DNA of 64,000 bases. Origin: Sepiola atlantica (lineage: Eukaryota; Mollusca; Cephalopoda; Sepiida; Sepiolidae). Below the pieces are notes generated by a model. That model did not search any database. It was not told the DNA's origin and saw only the letters and a program-made list of their open reading frames with translations. Below, in pieces: positions 51,813 through 60,515 of the stretch. The DNA lies in NCBI GenBank assembly GCA_963556195.1, contig OY744519.1, positions 109,113,032-109,177,031 on the forward strand, in the 5' to 3' direction. Every line of letters begins with the position of its first letter. Within the stretch, counting starts at the first letter, position 1. Position numbers and translations under genes: made by a program.

Positions 51813-52294
51813 GGTACACATAGATCTTGTAAAAATATAAGATGTACCTTTATTGTTTGTGACGATGAGAGTGGGGGGTCGGTGGGATTATGATGTGCAG
51901 CTGAATCTGATGGCTGATTCTTCTTCCAGGCCCAATCGTCAACAAAATCGCAATTTCAATTTGGGTTGTTATTATATAGAAATTTCGTGGCCACCTCAAT
52001 ACCCCGTTGTCACTGTAGCCACGCCCCAGAGTGTTTTTTATTCGGCGACCGGGTTTCAATCATTTGACAATCCAACAGATCTGTAAATAATTTCTTGGCA
52101 TGATACAATTGCCCCTGGCAAGGTGACCTTTCACCTTCCAACATCTCTTTCTTTTGACATTGATCTTATGTTGCTTCCTACCGTTTTTAAGTACATTATT
52201 TTGGTCATCCGATAATTTTCTTATCTTGTGACAATCGCCAGGTGTATCTCTTTTTGTCAACATAACTTTTTTGTCACCGACCCGGATATTTAAC

Positions 52295-52365
<71 letters not shown>

Positions 52366-52410
52366 CCTTCGGTAGTTGAACACTGTTGACGACAGCTGCC
52401 TATAACAGGT
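51813..52410. repeat. Unknown dispersed repeat of about 580 bp, copy 1
   Basis: Near-identical to 56197-56775: ACACATAGATCTTGTAAAAA, AAGATGTACCTTTATTGTTT, GGCCCAATCGTCAACAAAAT, GTAGCCACGCCCCAGAGTGT and GTTGAACACTGTTGACGACA. Both copies have (TA)n(TG)n before them and an internal (TA)n in the same place (52298-52361 here). A minus-strand frame (VGDKKVMLTKRDTPGDCHK) is partly kept in both copies but is not recognisable. Confidence 0.7.
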
Positions 52411-52439
52411 TTAAACTCTTGCTTATTTATCAGATTGTT

Positions 52440-52585
52440 CATAGTGGCCAAGTGGGTTAAGGCGTCGGAATTTGGGTTAAAACATGACTAATTTTCCAGG
52501 GTGTTTAATTCTGCGACCGGTATGAATAATTATCTCTACACTGACGATTCCCGAAAGGATGAAACGTATACATATGTAGATAAAA
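52440..52585 (+). mobile_element. Hammerhead-SINE with covarying stem I
   Basis: tRNA-like part: A-box TGGCCAAGTGGGTTAAGGCG and B-box-like GGGTGTTTAATTCTGCGACC. Ribozyme at 52535-52580: stem I TCTACA/TGTAGA (6 bp), core CTGACGA (position 7 is free), stem II TCC/GGA, GAAA, stem III ACGT../ACAT with one mismatch, triplet ATA. Relative to the 9125 copy (TCTATG/CATAGA) both strands of stem I changed so that pairing is kept. Confidence 0.75.
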
Positions 52586-52602
52586 ACAAATATTTATAAT
52601 TA

Positions 52603-52603
52603 C

Positions 52604-52667
<64 letters not shown>
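52603..52667. repeat. (TA)n then (TG)n tract
   Basis: TA units from about 52603 then about 21 TG units, 3' of the hammerhead-SINE. Confidence 0.9.
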
Positions 52668-52672
<5 letters not shown>

Positions 52673-52974
52673 AGTTAATTGTGGGCCCCAATTCATATGA
52701 CAAATGACAAGTTTGTATATGTGCATACTGTGAAAAAGCTTGATGTCTTATTGAATGGTGAGTATTGTATGCTTTTGTCATATTGCCCTATTTAAGAGTC
52801 GAGAGAATAAAAATAAATTTCATCTCGTTTTTCACAAAATGAATTAAAAACATAAAATAGAAAATGTTATATCTAAAAAGTTTAATTAAAGCCATGTAAT
52901 GCGACCTTTGCTACTTGTAATCTCTCCAAACGAATGTTATTAAATTTTTATATCCGCCTTCATACTAAGAATTC
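52668..52974. other. AT-rich sequence, no feature recognised
   Basis: Nothing recognised. Confidence 0.4.
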
Positions 52975-53035
52975 GGCCTGACGAAGTTCAGCTGATTCCA
53001 AGCTAGAACTGAAACATATCTGCAAATGTGTAGCC
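52975..53035 (+). ncRNA. Hammerhead ribozyme with long stem II (third type)
   Basis: Stem I GGC/GCC, core CTGACGA (52978-52984), long stem II AGTTC-AGCT/AGCT-GAACT with one bulged A and loop GATTCCA, GAAA (53011-53014), stem III ACATA/TGTGT with an 8-base loop, triplet GTA. Downstream GCCAAAAATGCTTGCATAAA resembles the sequence after the ribozymes at 55937-56113. Confidence 0.65.
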
Positions 53036-53715
53036 AAAAATGCTTGCATAAATAAAATTCATACCAAATAGAGGCTTTTATACATGTCTGTATAAATAAA
53101 AATATTAATATACACATATATATAGGAGTGCGAAAATATATGTTTTAGCTTATACCTTCTATCTTTTATGTATACCACCTTTTCCAATTGAAAGCTCGAT
53201 GATTGTCAATTGTAACAACAGAGCATATATAAATAAACAAGATTTTGTTACATTCGAAAAGCCAAGCTTTTATTCATCTTACGAAACATTTTCTCAAAAC
53301 AATTACTTTTGGTACAATTTTAGGATTCCGTTTCGTTCAGCAGTGGACCAACCAACATTTGGATCTTTCCTCTATGAACTCATCAGAAAGACAAAAAAGT
53401 TCCCAATTCGAAAAATTATACATTGCGATGTGACAAAAATAAAACTCCACAATCAAAACAAACTCACATCGAATGCCTTTCTATCTACAGCATCTTTGAA
53501 ATCACCACCTCGGGCAGGCAGCCATATTGTAATTAGAAGCAGGTTACATCCTGAACTTGGTTCATCTTTTATAATATAGTATATATCATATTTAACTTTA
53601 AACCGCGCACATTGCAAAAAAATGACAATTCAAAGTACATTTAAATAAGTCATAAAAAAATTAATTAAAAATGGAAAACAAACAAATAAATAAATAAAAA
53701 AAAACGGTCACAAAT
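53036..53715. other. Sequence with an unidentified 126-codon frame
   Basis: The plus frame at 53199-53579 (ending SPPRAGSHIVIRSRLHPELG) is intact but has no recognisable domain, neighbour or signal. I treat it as unproven rather than as a gene. Confidence 0.3.
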
Positions 53716-54320
53716 ACCAATAGTATAATACACTTAATAGATTGATTTACAATTAATTAGTGGAATTAAAACAATATGAACAAATAAATTAAAATAATCA
53801 CAAATATTAATAGAATAACACACTTTGTATATAGATTTACAATTACCCCCTCCAAAAAATATTAATAGAATGACACATTTAATATATAAATTTACAATTA
53901 CCCCCCCATAAGATTAAAAAATAAAAGAAATATTAATAAAATAACACACTTAGTATATAGATTTATAATTACACCCCACCACCCCAAAAATAGTAATAGA
54001 ATAACACACTTAGTATATAGATTAATAATTACACCCCCCCAAAAAAAAATAGTAATAGAATAACACACTTAGTATATAGATTTATAATTACACCCCCCCC
54101 CCCAAAAAAATAGTAATAGAATAACACACTTAGTATATAGATTTATAATTACACCCCCCCAAAAAAAATAGTAATAGAATAACACACTTAGTATATAGAT
54201 TTATAATTACTCCCCCCAACAAAAAATTAAGAGGAGAAAAAAATTGACAAAATGAAAGGAAAAAAATTATCTTAATTAATAATAGAATAACACACTGAAT
54301 AATATCAAAAGATTTACAAT
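53716..54320 (+). repeat. Minisatellite of about 58-60 bp units
   Basis: At least seven units of TAATAGAATAACACACTTAG, TATATAGATTTATAATTACA, a C-run (5-10) and an A-run (4-9). The C/A runs vary most in length. First units (from about 53720) are more diverged, central units (53930-54230) nearly identical. Confidence 0.88.
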
Positions 54321-55105
54321 TTAATATTAGGTTAAAAAAATAAAATAAAATGACCAGAATACTAAAAGTAGATAGATTTACAATTAATTATTAAAAAAGA
54401 TATATATAAAAATGTAAAAAAAGAAATGAATAACACGATCACAAATACTTATACAATTAGTATATTAATCGACAATCAATTTATTATAAGGTAAAAAAAA
54501 GTAAATAAAAAGGAAAAAATAATATAACTGAAAATTTAAGAGATATATAAAGTCACAGATATGATATAAACAGTTGAGAAAATATTTCCCTATGCAAAAG
54601 AAATAACTCACTACAAATTTTTTAGTGATTAACTCCCCTTTATTAAAATTAAATATTTAACTTTTAAAAAATCGTTAACGGGTTGAATTTTTCATTTTAA
54701 GATTTGAATATATTAATATAATTACTAAAATAAATTTAACACACTAAATAATTTAAAAATAAAGAAATATAACAATTACAAATAAATTTAACGAGAATCA
54801 ATTCAGCATCGAAAAATAAAAGATAAAACATTTAGTTTTATCATATTTTATTGCTGCAAATCACTGTAACATTTACTGCATTACTGCCATAAAAAAACAT
54901 TACTAGTCCACACGAGTTTCAGGAGATTCGAAACACCCATTATTTGATAAAGAGATCTTACCTCGAAACATATTATGATATACGGTCACACACATTAGAT
55001 CATTGTGTAGAAGTTGTGACTAAACAAGTAAGAGTTACTATAAAAAAAGTTGAAAAATAATCACTTGGTTTTTCTCCTCCTTCTCAACACCGACACATTT
55101 ACATT

Positions 55106-55120
<15 letters not shown>
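54321..55120. other. AT-rich sequence, no feature recognised
   Basis: Scattered diverged pieces of the preceding minisatellite (TAGATTTACAATTAATTA) to about 54480; otherwise nothing recognised. Confidence 0.4.

Positions 55121-55193
<73 letters not shown>
55121..55193. repeat. (TA)n tract
   Basis: About 36 TA units after a short (CT)n. Confidence 0.95.
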
Positions 55194-55196
<3 letters not shown>

Positions 55197-55371
55197 TAAT
55201 CCAGGTAAAGTAGACATCTACAGGATAAAAATCCACAGAATTTCAACTAGGCTTATCAATCAATAGTTATTAGAAACTAAGATCTCATCAGGCGGGAAAA
55301 AGTCTAATCTTTCACTTTTTCATGTTCATATTGAGAAAAGAATGAAAAGAAAGGAAAAAGAAATATATATA

Positions 55372-55734
55372 GAGAGATATTCTGTAGGTTAAAATAATTA
55401 ATATTTGTAAAAAAATATTGTTATCGCTTCCTTAAATACAAGGATAGGCCTCTAGGTGAATTTATAAACAAGCAGTCATACTAAGGCGCTAAGCAACGTT
55501 TCTTGCCCAGGCAAATTGAACACTCTCTGACTGCTTGCTATACATGTCCGCCGATTTGACATTATAGAATTTAAATTCTCTTCTTTTCGTGTTGATTGAT
55601 GGAGGCCTCAGGTAAGAGCTCAACCTACATAGTCGAAGGTAACTTTGTGAATGGGTTTGAATCCTTAGACCAGTAGTAATTAACATTTCCTATACTGATG
55701 ATTGCTTATAGCATGAAACACTAGTGTCTATAGG
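55372..55734 (+). mobile_element. Hammerhead-SINE between two ribozyme ends
   Basis: TCTGTAGGTTAAAATAATTA at 55380 is the 3' flank of a lost upstream ribozyme and matches TCTATAGGTTAAAATAATTA at 55727, giving a head-to-tail unit of about 348 bp. The body includes CCAGGCAAATTGAACACTCT and a tRNA-like part: A-box-like GGCCTCAGGTAAGAGCTCAA, B-box GGGTTTGAATCCTTAGACC. It ends in the ribozyme at 55689-55734. Confidence 0.72.
55689..55734 (+). ncRNA. Hammerhead ribozyme, well formed
   Basis: Stem I CCTATA/TATAGG (6 bp), core CTGATGA (55695-55701), stem II TGC/GCA with loop TTATA or similar, GAAA (55714-55717), stem III ACAC/GTGT with loop TA, triplet GTC. All invariant residues present; the best candidate for an active ribozyme in the SINE group. 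Confidence 0.85.
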
Positions 55735-55763
55735 TTAAAATAATTAAAATTAATATTTATAAA

Positions 55764-55769
<6 letters not shown>

Positions 55770-55814
<45 letters not shown>
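55770..55814. repeat. (TA)n tract
   Basis: About 22 TA units 3' of a hammerhead-SINE. Confidence 0.95.
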
Positions 55815-55818
<4 letters not shown>

Positions 55819-55936
55819 ATGTATTGTATTAGTTTCTGTAAATGTAAATCCGTAGAAACTCAAGTGTTTATAAAAAGTGCTCAATAACAAGTAGAACTGT
55901 TTATAAGTATAAATTTTTATTTATACAAACATTATT

Positions 55937-55998
55937 GGTTACATATGTGCATACATGTTTCGGTTGCACTTTCCCAAGAAAGTCAACCTCATCAGACC
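55937..55998 (-). ncRNA. Hammerhead ribozyme with long stem II (left arm)
   Basis: On the minus strand: stem I GGT/ACC, CTGATGA, stem II GGTTG..ACTTTC/GAAAGT..CAACC with one bulged G and loop TTGG, GAAA, stem III ACAT/ATGT with a large loop, triplet GTA. Mirror of the copy at 56052-56113. Confidence 0.72.
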
Positions 55999-56051
55999 GA
56001 GAATCTTTCAGGAATGCCATTCCTGAAAGATTCTCGGTCTGATGGATTCTC

Positions 56052-56113
56052 GGTCTGATGAGGTTGACTTTCTTGGGAAAGTGCAACCGAAACATGTATG
56101 CACATATGTAACC
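56052..56113 (+). ncRNA. Hammerhead ribozyme with long stem II (right arm)
   Basis: Stem I GGT/ACC, CTGATGA (56055-56061), long stem II as in the left arm, GAAA (56089-56092), stem III ACAT/ATGT, triplet GTA. Compared with 52975-53035 the first pair of stem I is T-A here and C-G there, a compensatory change. Confidence 0.75.
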
Positions 56114-56142
56114 AATAATGTTTGTATAAATCAAAATTTATA

Positions 56143-56196
<54 letters not shown>
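56143..56196. repeat. (TA)n then (TG)n tract
   Basis: About 17 TA units then about 10 TG units, as before the other copy of the adjoining repeat. Confidence 0.92.
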
Positions 56197-56677
56197 GTAC
56201 ACATAGATCTTGTAAAAATATAAGATGTACCTTTATTGTTTGTGACGATGAGAGTTGGGGTTGGTAGGATTATAATGCGCAGCTAAATCTGATGGTTGAT
56301 TCTTCTTCCAGGCCCAATCGTCAGCAAAATCGCAATTTCAATTTGGGTTGTTATTATATAGAAATTTCGTGGCCACCTCAATGCCCATTGTCACTGTAGC
56401 CACGCCCCAGAGTGTTTTTTATTCGGCGACCGGGTTTCAATCATTTGACAATCCAACAGATCTGTAAATTATTTCTTGGCATGATACAATTGCCCCTGGC
56501 AAGGTGACCTTTCACCTTTCAACATATCTCTTTCTTTTGACATTGATCTTATGTTGCTTCCTACCGTTTTTAAGTACATTATTTTGGTCATCCGATAATT
56601 TTCTTACCTTGTGACAATCGCCAGGTGTATCTCTTTTTGTCAACATAACTTTTTTGTCACCGACCCGGATATTTAAC

Positions 56678-56716
<39 letters not shown>

Positions 56717-56775
56717 TGTTCCTTCAGTAGTTGAACACTGTTGACGACAGCTGCCTATAACAGGTTTAGTCATTT
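56197..56775. repeat. Unknown dispersed repeat of about 580 bp, copy 2
   Basis: Near-identical to 51813-52410 including AAGATGTACCTTTATTGTTT, GTAGCCACGCCCCAGAGTGT and GTTGAACACTGTTGACGACA, with a shorter internal (TA)n at 56680-56712. Both end at GCTGCCTATAACAGGTTTA. Confidence 0.7.
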
Positions 56776-56844
56776 TCTATTTCTTATGAATTAGTATCGG
56801 ATTACCTATTCCACTTGCTGACTTTTTTTGTTAGTGGTTGTCCT

Positions 56845-57296
56845 TTTTATTACTTTTTATGGCGTCTCCATTTAACACGTGTTACGAGACGGTTGTGGGT
56901 ATTTGGTGGCTATGAGAAAGCCACCAGATCCGGTTTTTTGGTAACCGTGCCGTCAAGAGATGCGGCTACATTGGTTCCTATAATTAAACAATATGTAAGA
57001 CCAGGAACGACGATTGTGTCTGATTGTTGGCGAGCATATGATCGCTAGGTGCTGAAGGATTCCATCATTTGCGTGTGAATCACAAATACAATTTTGTGGA
57101 TCCACAAACCGAGGCCACCACCAACCATGTTGAACGTATGTGGAATGAGGCCGAAAAAAAGAAATAAAATTGAATGTGGCACCCACACGCAAATGGTGGA
57201 TTCCTATCTCGCAGAATTTATGTGGCGGCAGAAATTCAGAAAAGAAAATTCATTTGCTCAACTTTTTAATCAAATTGCTGAATTTTATTCAGTATA
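56845..57296 (+). pseudogene. ISXO2/Merlin-like DDE transposase remnant
   Basis: First frame (to 57048): RRLWVFGGYEKATRSGFLVT, VPSRDAATLVPIIKQYVRPG and TTIVSDCWRAYD, with the second catalytic-type Asp in SDCWRAYD. After a stop/frameshift, a second frame gives VDPQTEATTNHVERMWNEA (the NHxE region), and finally DSYLAEFMWRQKF and FNQIAEFYSV-stop. This is the C-terminal two thirds of the ISXO2-like domain carried by Merlin elements and DUF-type IS1016 relatives. The first Asp region is missing, and I found no TIRs. Dead copy. Confidence 0.8.
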
Positions 57297-58740
57297 GAAC
57301 ACTCGTATATATTCTCGAATTTTGTTGTATTTAACCTTCCGTTCACATATTTTTTGTTAACTTTTACCGTTCTTCCATAAATAATACATTTTAATAAAAC
57401 ATTACATTTTCCATTGTTGTCGAATTACTTATTTTTAAATAAATTGTGGAATTTTATCCATTTTGGAACAGGTGCATATATTCCCGTATTTCGTTTTATT
57501 TAACCTTTCCATTCACGTATTTTTTTTAAATTTCAACTCTATTTCAGACATAATACATCCTTAAATTTTCCATTGTTGTCTAATTTGTTGTGCATTTATT
57601 ATTAATTAAATTGCTTTAATTTAGATTAATAGAACAAAAAAATTGTATTTTATGAAAAAATATTGTTTGAAAGCTACAGCTGATGTGAAGAGTTATCTGC
57701 CCCTTATTTACCTCTCCTACACTAAAAGACAAAAAAAACTTTTTTTCGGCTTTTTATTACAGAAGCACCGATTTTTCTCTCCAAACTGCCTTAGTTTCTT
57801 GAAGATTATCAAAGGGGAACAACTCATGAATTTTTAGATGATGGAGTCGGGATTTAAATCAGCAAGAAAATCAAAATGACAAACTTACTTGGAAGAGTGA
57901 TTCGTCTGGCCTAATCTGACTGAAATAGAAATGTTATATAAGCAAAAAGTGATCACTATTCTTCCACGAAATAATAACGGCTCCACAACTAAATAGATAT
58001 GCAGTTTTATTTGCGGAAACACAGGAACAAAATGATGGTTGTACCATGGGTTGATTAATATTGATAAGACGAAATAATCTTATCCTGGAGTTCCTTGATT
58101 CGTCTACTGCTGGCCCGGTAGAGAGTGCAGGATGTACATCTTGTCTGTTTGAAAGTCAGTCTGGAGCTAAGTAGTTCTGTTTATCACGTAGCTTAGTTGT
58201 CGCACCAAGACGATTCATTGCGTATGAATCTCATTGAACATAGGCCTGTTGCGTGTCCATGCAGTGAAGAGGCGATGGTTACATAATCTCCAAGCTGAAT
58301 CACAATCTCACCACTGAGCACGTAGACCGATACAAAATAGTTCGTCCATGCAACTGCTACAACTTTATTTCCCTTGTTAGGACCTTCTATTAAAGCCTTT
58401 CAACCCTTAAGATATCAAGCCAAAACGTATTCGTTTTCATAATTAAATTTACCTTTTTATTTTTACCTACTTTCCTATTTATTTTCTTTCATGATTCAGA
58501 TATATTTAAATAGATATAATTTTTATTTTTATTTTCCATTGTATTAATTAAAAGACACTATAAAAAGTATCATGTGTATATTAACTGATATTACCTATTT
58601 CTATAAATAGTATTAATTACCATTAACACATAAATTTTTTATTAGTAATAATATTTTTCTAATTTTCAATCTTATTTAATTTTGTTTGCTTAATTTATAT
58701 TTTCTTAATTTAAGTTTTAATTCTTTGTCAATACTCGCGA
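57297..58740. other. AT-rich sequence, no gene recognised
   Basis: 57470-57620 resembles 57305-57440 (TTTAACCTTTCCATTCACGT / TTTAACCTTCCGTTCACATA and TTTTCCATTGTTGTC), a weak tandem duplication. 57900-58400 is more balanced in composition but carries no recognisable domain. Confidence 0.4.
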
Positions 58741-58796
58741 CTACCTCCGTAAGTACTGAAATCCTCTGGATACCCATTCATTACAAGTACCGAAGT
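58741..58796. mobile_element. Single arm of foldback element A
   Basis: AAGTACTGAAATCCTCTGGA then TACCCATTCATTACAAGTAC matches the right arm at 1205-1248. No partner arm within the next kilobase. Confidence 0.6.
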
Positions 58797-59286
58797 ATGT
58801 GTCATGTGACCAAGCTGTCCCTTATTCATATGGTCAGAGAAGCAAACATGGCATCTTGATTTTTTCACAGATGCTTCAATGTGACATCTTCGTTTTTGTT
58901 TATTTAAGCATATTTAATGTATTTCTTCTTTCTGGGGCTGATGGAGGTTGGAACAGCCAATTGAAGGACCAATCTGGGTGGCAGAAACTGTAACTGTTCC
59001 AACGGCTTACATTGTTCTCCCGCATTTGTAATTCTGATCGCTATTTCGATTGGTCTATTGATTATTGACTGTTTTATGAATCAATATGAACTTAAACCCA
59101 GAAGTATTTTTCAACCACTTTAAATATGCCTTTTGTTGCCTCTTTATTAATTTGGAGGCCAATATGCAGTGGTTGGGCTTGGTGTGTAGAATGGGTGTTC
59201 AAAGGGTTTGGTTAAAACTCTTTATTTTAATATTTGCAAAGATCAAAAACGATTTCAGCAACACTATATATGTGTTTTTATGCATG
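58797..59286. other. Sequence without recognised genes
   Basis: Short frames at 58799-58993 and 59086-59391 have no recognisable domain; the latter ends in a (TA)n translation. Confidence 0.35.
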
Positions 59287-59287
59287 A

Positions 59288-59346
<59 letters not shown>
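59287..59346. repeat. (TA)n tract
   Basis: About 30 TA units; serves as the insertion target of the adjacent MITE. Confidence 0.92.
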
Positions 59347-59348
<2 letters not shown>

Positions 59349-59351
<3 letters not shown>

Positions 59352-59732
59352 GGTGGGCCAAAATAAGGGTCCTATCTTTAAATTTGAATAACTTGAATTT
59401 GAATAACTTCCACAAAATAAAAGTTAAACTCACCAAACTTTATGTGTGTGTAGACTGACCCTTCCGAGATTTTTTAAAATAAACAAAACAAATTTTAGCC
59501 GAAAAACACTTCTTAAAACTTACAAAAACTAAAGTATTGTTTTTTACACTGTTTTGAGTTTTTTAAGCAAAAATAATGTTTTCTAAATGAGGGTACGTTC
59601 CTTAGGGCTAATACGACTCATGCTTGCTTCGGAAGGGGTCCTTTACTTATTCTAAAAAAAAAAATTAAAAAAATCAATAAATAAAAAAGTTATGAATTTT
59701 TAAAAATAGAACCCTTATTTTTGCCCACCCTG
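59349..59732. mobile_element. Mariner-type MITE with TA target duplication
   Basis: TIRs CAGGGTGGGCCAAAATAAGG and, inverted, CAGGGTGGGCAAAAATAAGG, flanked by TA at 59347-59348 and 59733-59734. The length is 384 bp. The interior is AT-rich with no transposase. CAGGG...CCCTG ends with TA duplication place it in the Tc1/mariner superfamily. Confidence 0.85.
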
Positions 59733-59873
59733 TATATTAAAGAAGTGAGGCTACCAACATTTGTAAAAAACTTTTTTCAACAATTGTTTTTTATTTCATT
59801 ATTTTATCATTTCATAATTTTGTGATTTTATAATGCGTTTCAAGCCTCATGCATCTCTCTTCAGATATATTTT

Positions 59874-59877
<4 letters not shown>

Positions 59878-59913
<36 letters not shown>
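59878..59913. repeat. (TA)n tract
   Basis: About 18 TA units. Confidence 0.95.
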
Positions 59914-59918
<5 letters not shown>

Positions 59919-59984
59919 TAATACCTGTCCTATTGCGGGTAAAAGTAATTCCCCATACAGAATAGTTTTGCATCACTTTTATGT

Positions 59985-60515
59985 CTCTTTACAAAGATTA
60001 AAATCAAGATATAATGCTACTAAACATTATGTTTAGAATCCTTATTCAAATTTTGATCAAAATTCGTTACATGATTTTCATTCTAGAAAACGTCTCAAAT
60101 TTAATGCTTAAGCTTAAGAGGTCTTAAGAGGAAATTGAAATTCAGGGAATTTTGCTTAATTGGTGTCTAATGACTATGGATCAAATTTAATGCAAATCTG
60201 ATATATTTAAATTTTTCGAATGGGAGGTTGTGCCCATATTATGTCCCCTAAGAACCCATTAAAATACCCCAAAGAAGCTCAAATTTGGGAAATATTTATT
60301 AATTGGTGTATAATACCTATTGTTTAAATTTCACAAAAAATCAAAGATATCTGAATTTTTACAAAAAGCTTCTACCTCGGTTTTAGCCCTTTGCATAAAA
60401 CTAAATTAAACTAAATATAGCCCATATTACGATCCCTTTATGCCTAGCAGTTGTATTCTAAACTTCATAATTATTGGTTAATTAGTTTAGGAGTGAATCG
60501 TGTACATACAAATCT
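59985..60515 (+). repeat. Dispersed repeat of about 500 bp, copy 2
   Basis: Plus-strand counterpart of 41345-41850 (AAATCAAGATATAATGCTAC, AAACTAAATTAAACTAAATA, AATTAGTTTAGGAGTGAATC). Contains two diverged internal units: CTTAATTGGTGTCTAATGAC and ATTAATTGGTGTATAATACC, about 140 bp apart. Confidence 0.65.

Larger units (their letters stand above)
55905..56142. mobile_element. Palindrome of two head-to-head hammerhead-bearing repeats
   Basis: Arms about 55905-56018 and 56019-56142 are inverse copies through ATACATGTTTCGGTTGCACT, TTCCCAAGAAAGTCAACCTC and AGGAATGCCATTCCT at the centre. The right arm has an extra tandem ATTCTCGGTCTGATGG. Each arm contains a long-stem-II hammerhead. Confidence 0.85.

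Noticed and set aside
53199..53579. 126-codon protein gene
   Set aside because: Intact but no recognisable domain, next to a minisatellite, no supporting splice or promoter context; chance frame is plausible.
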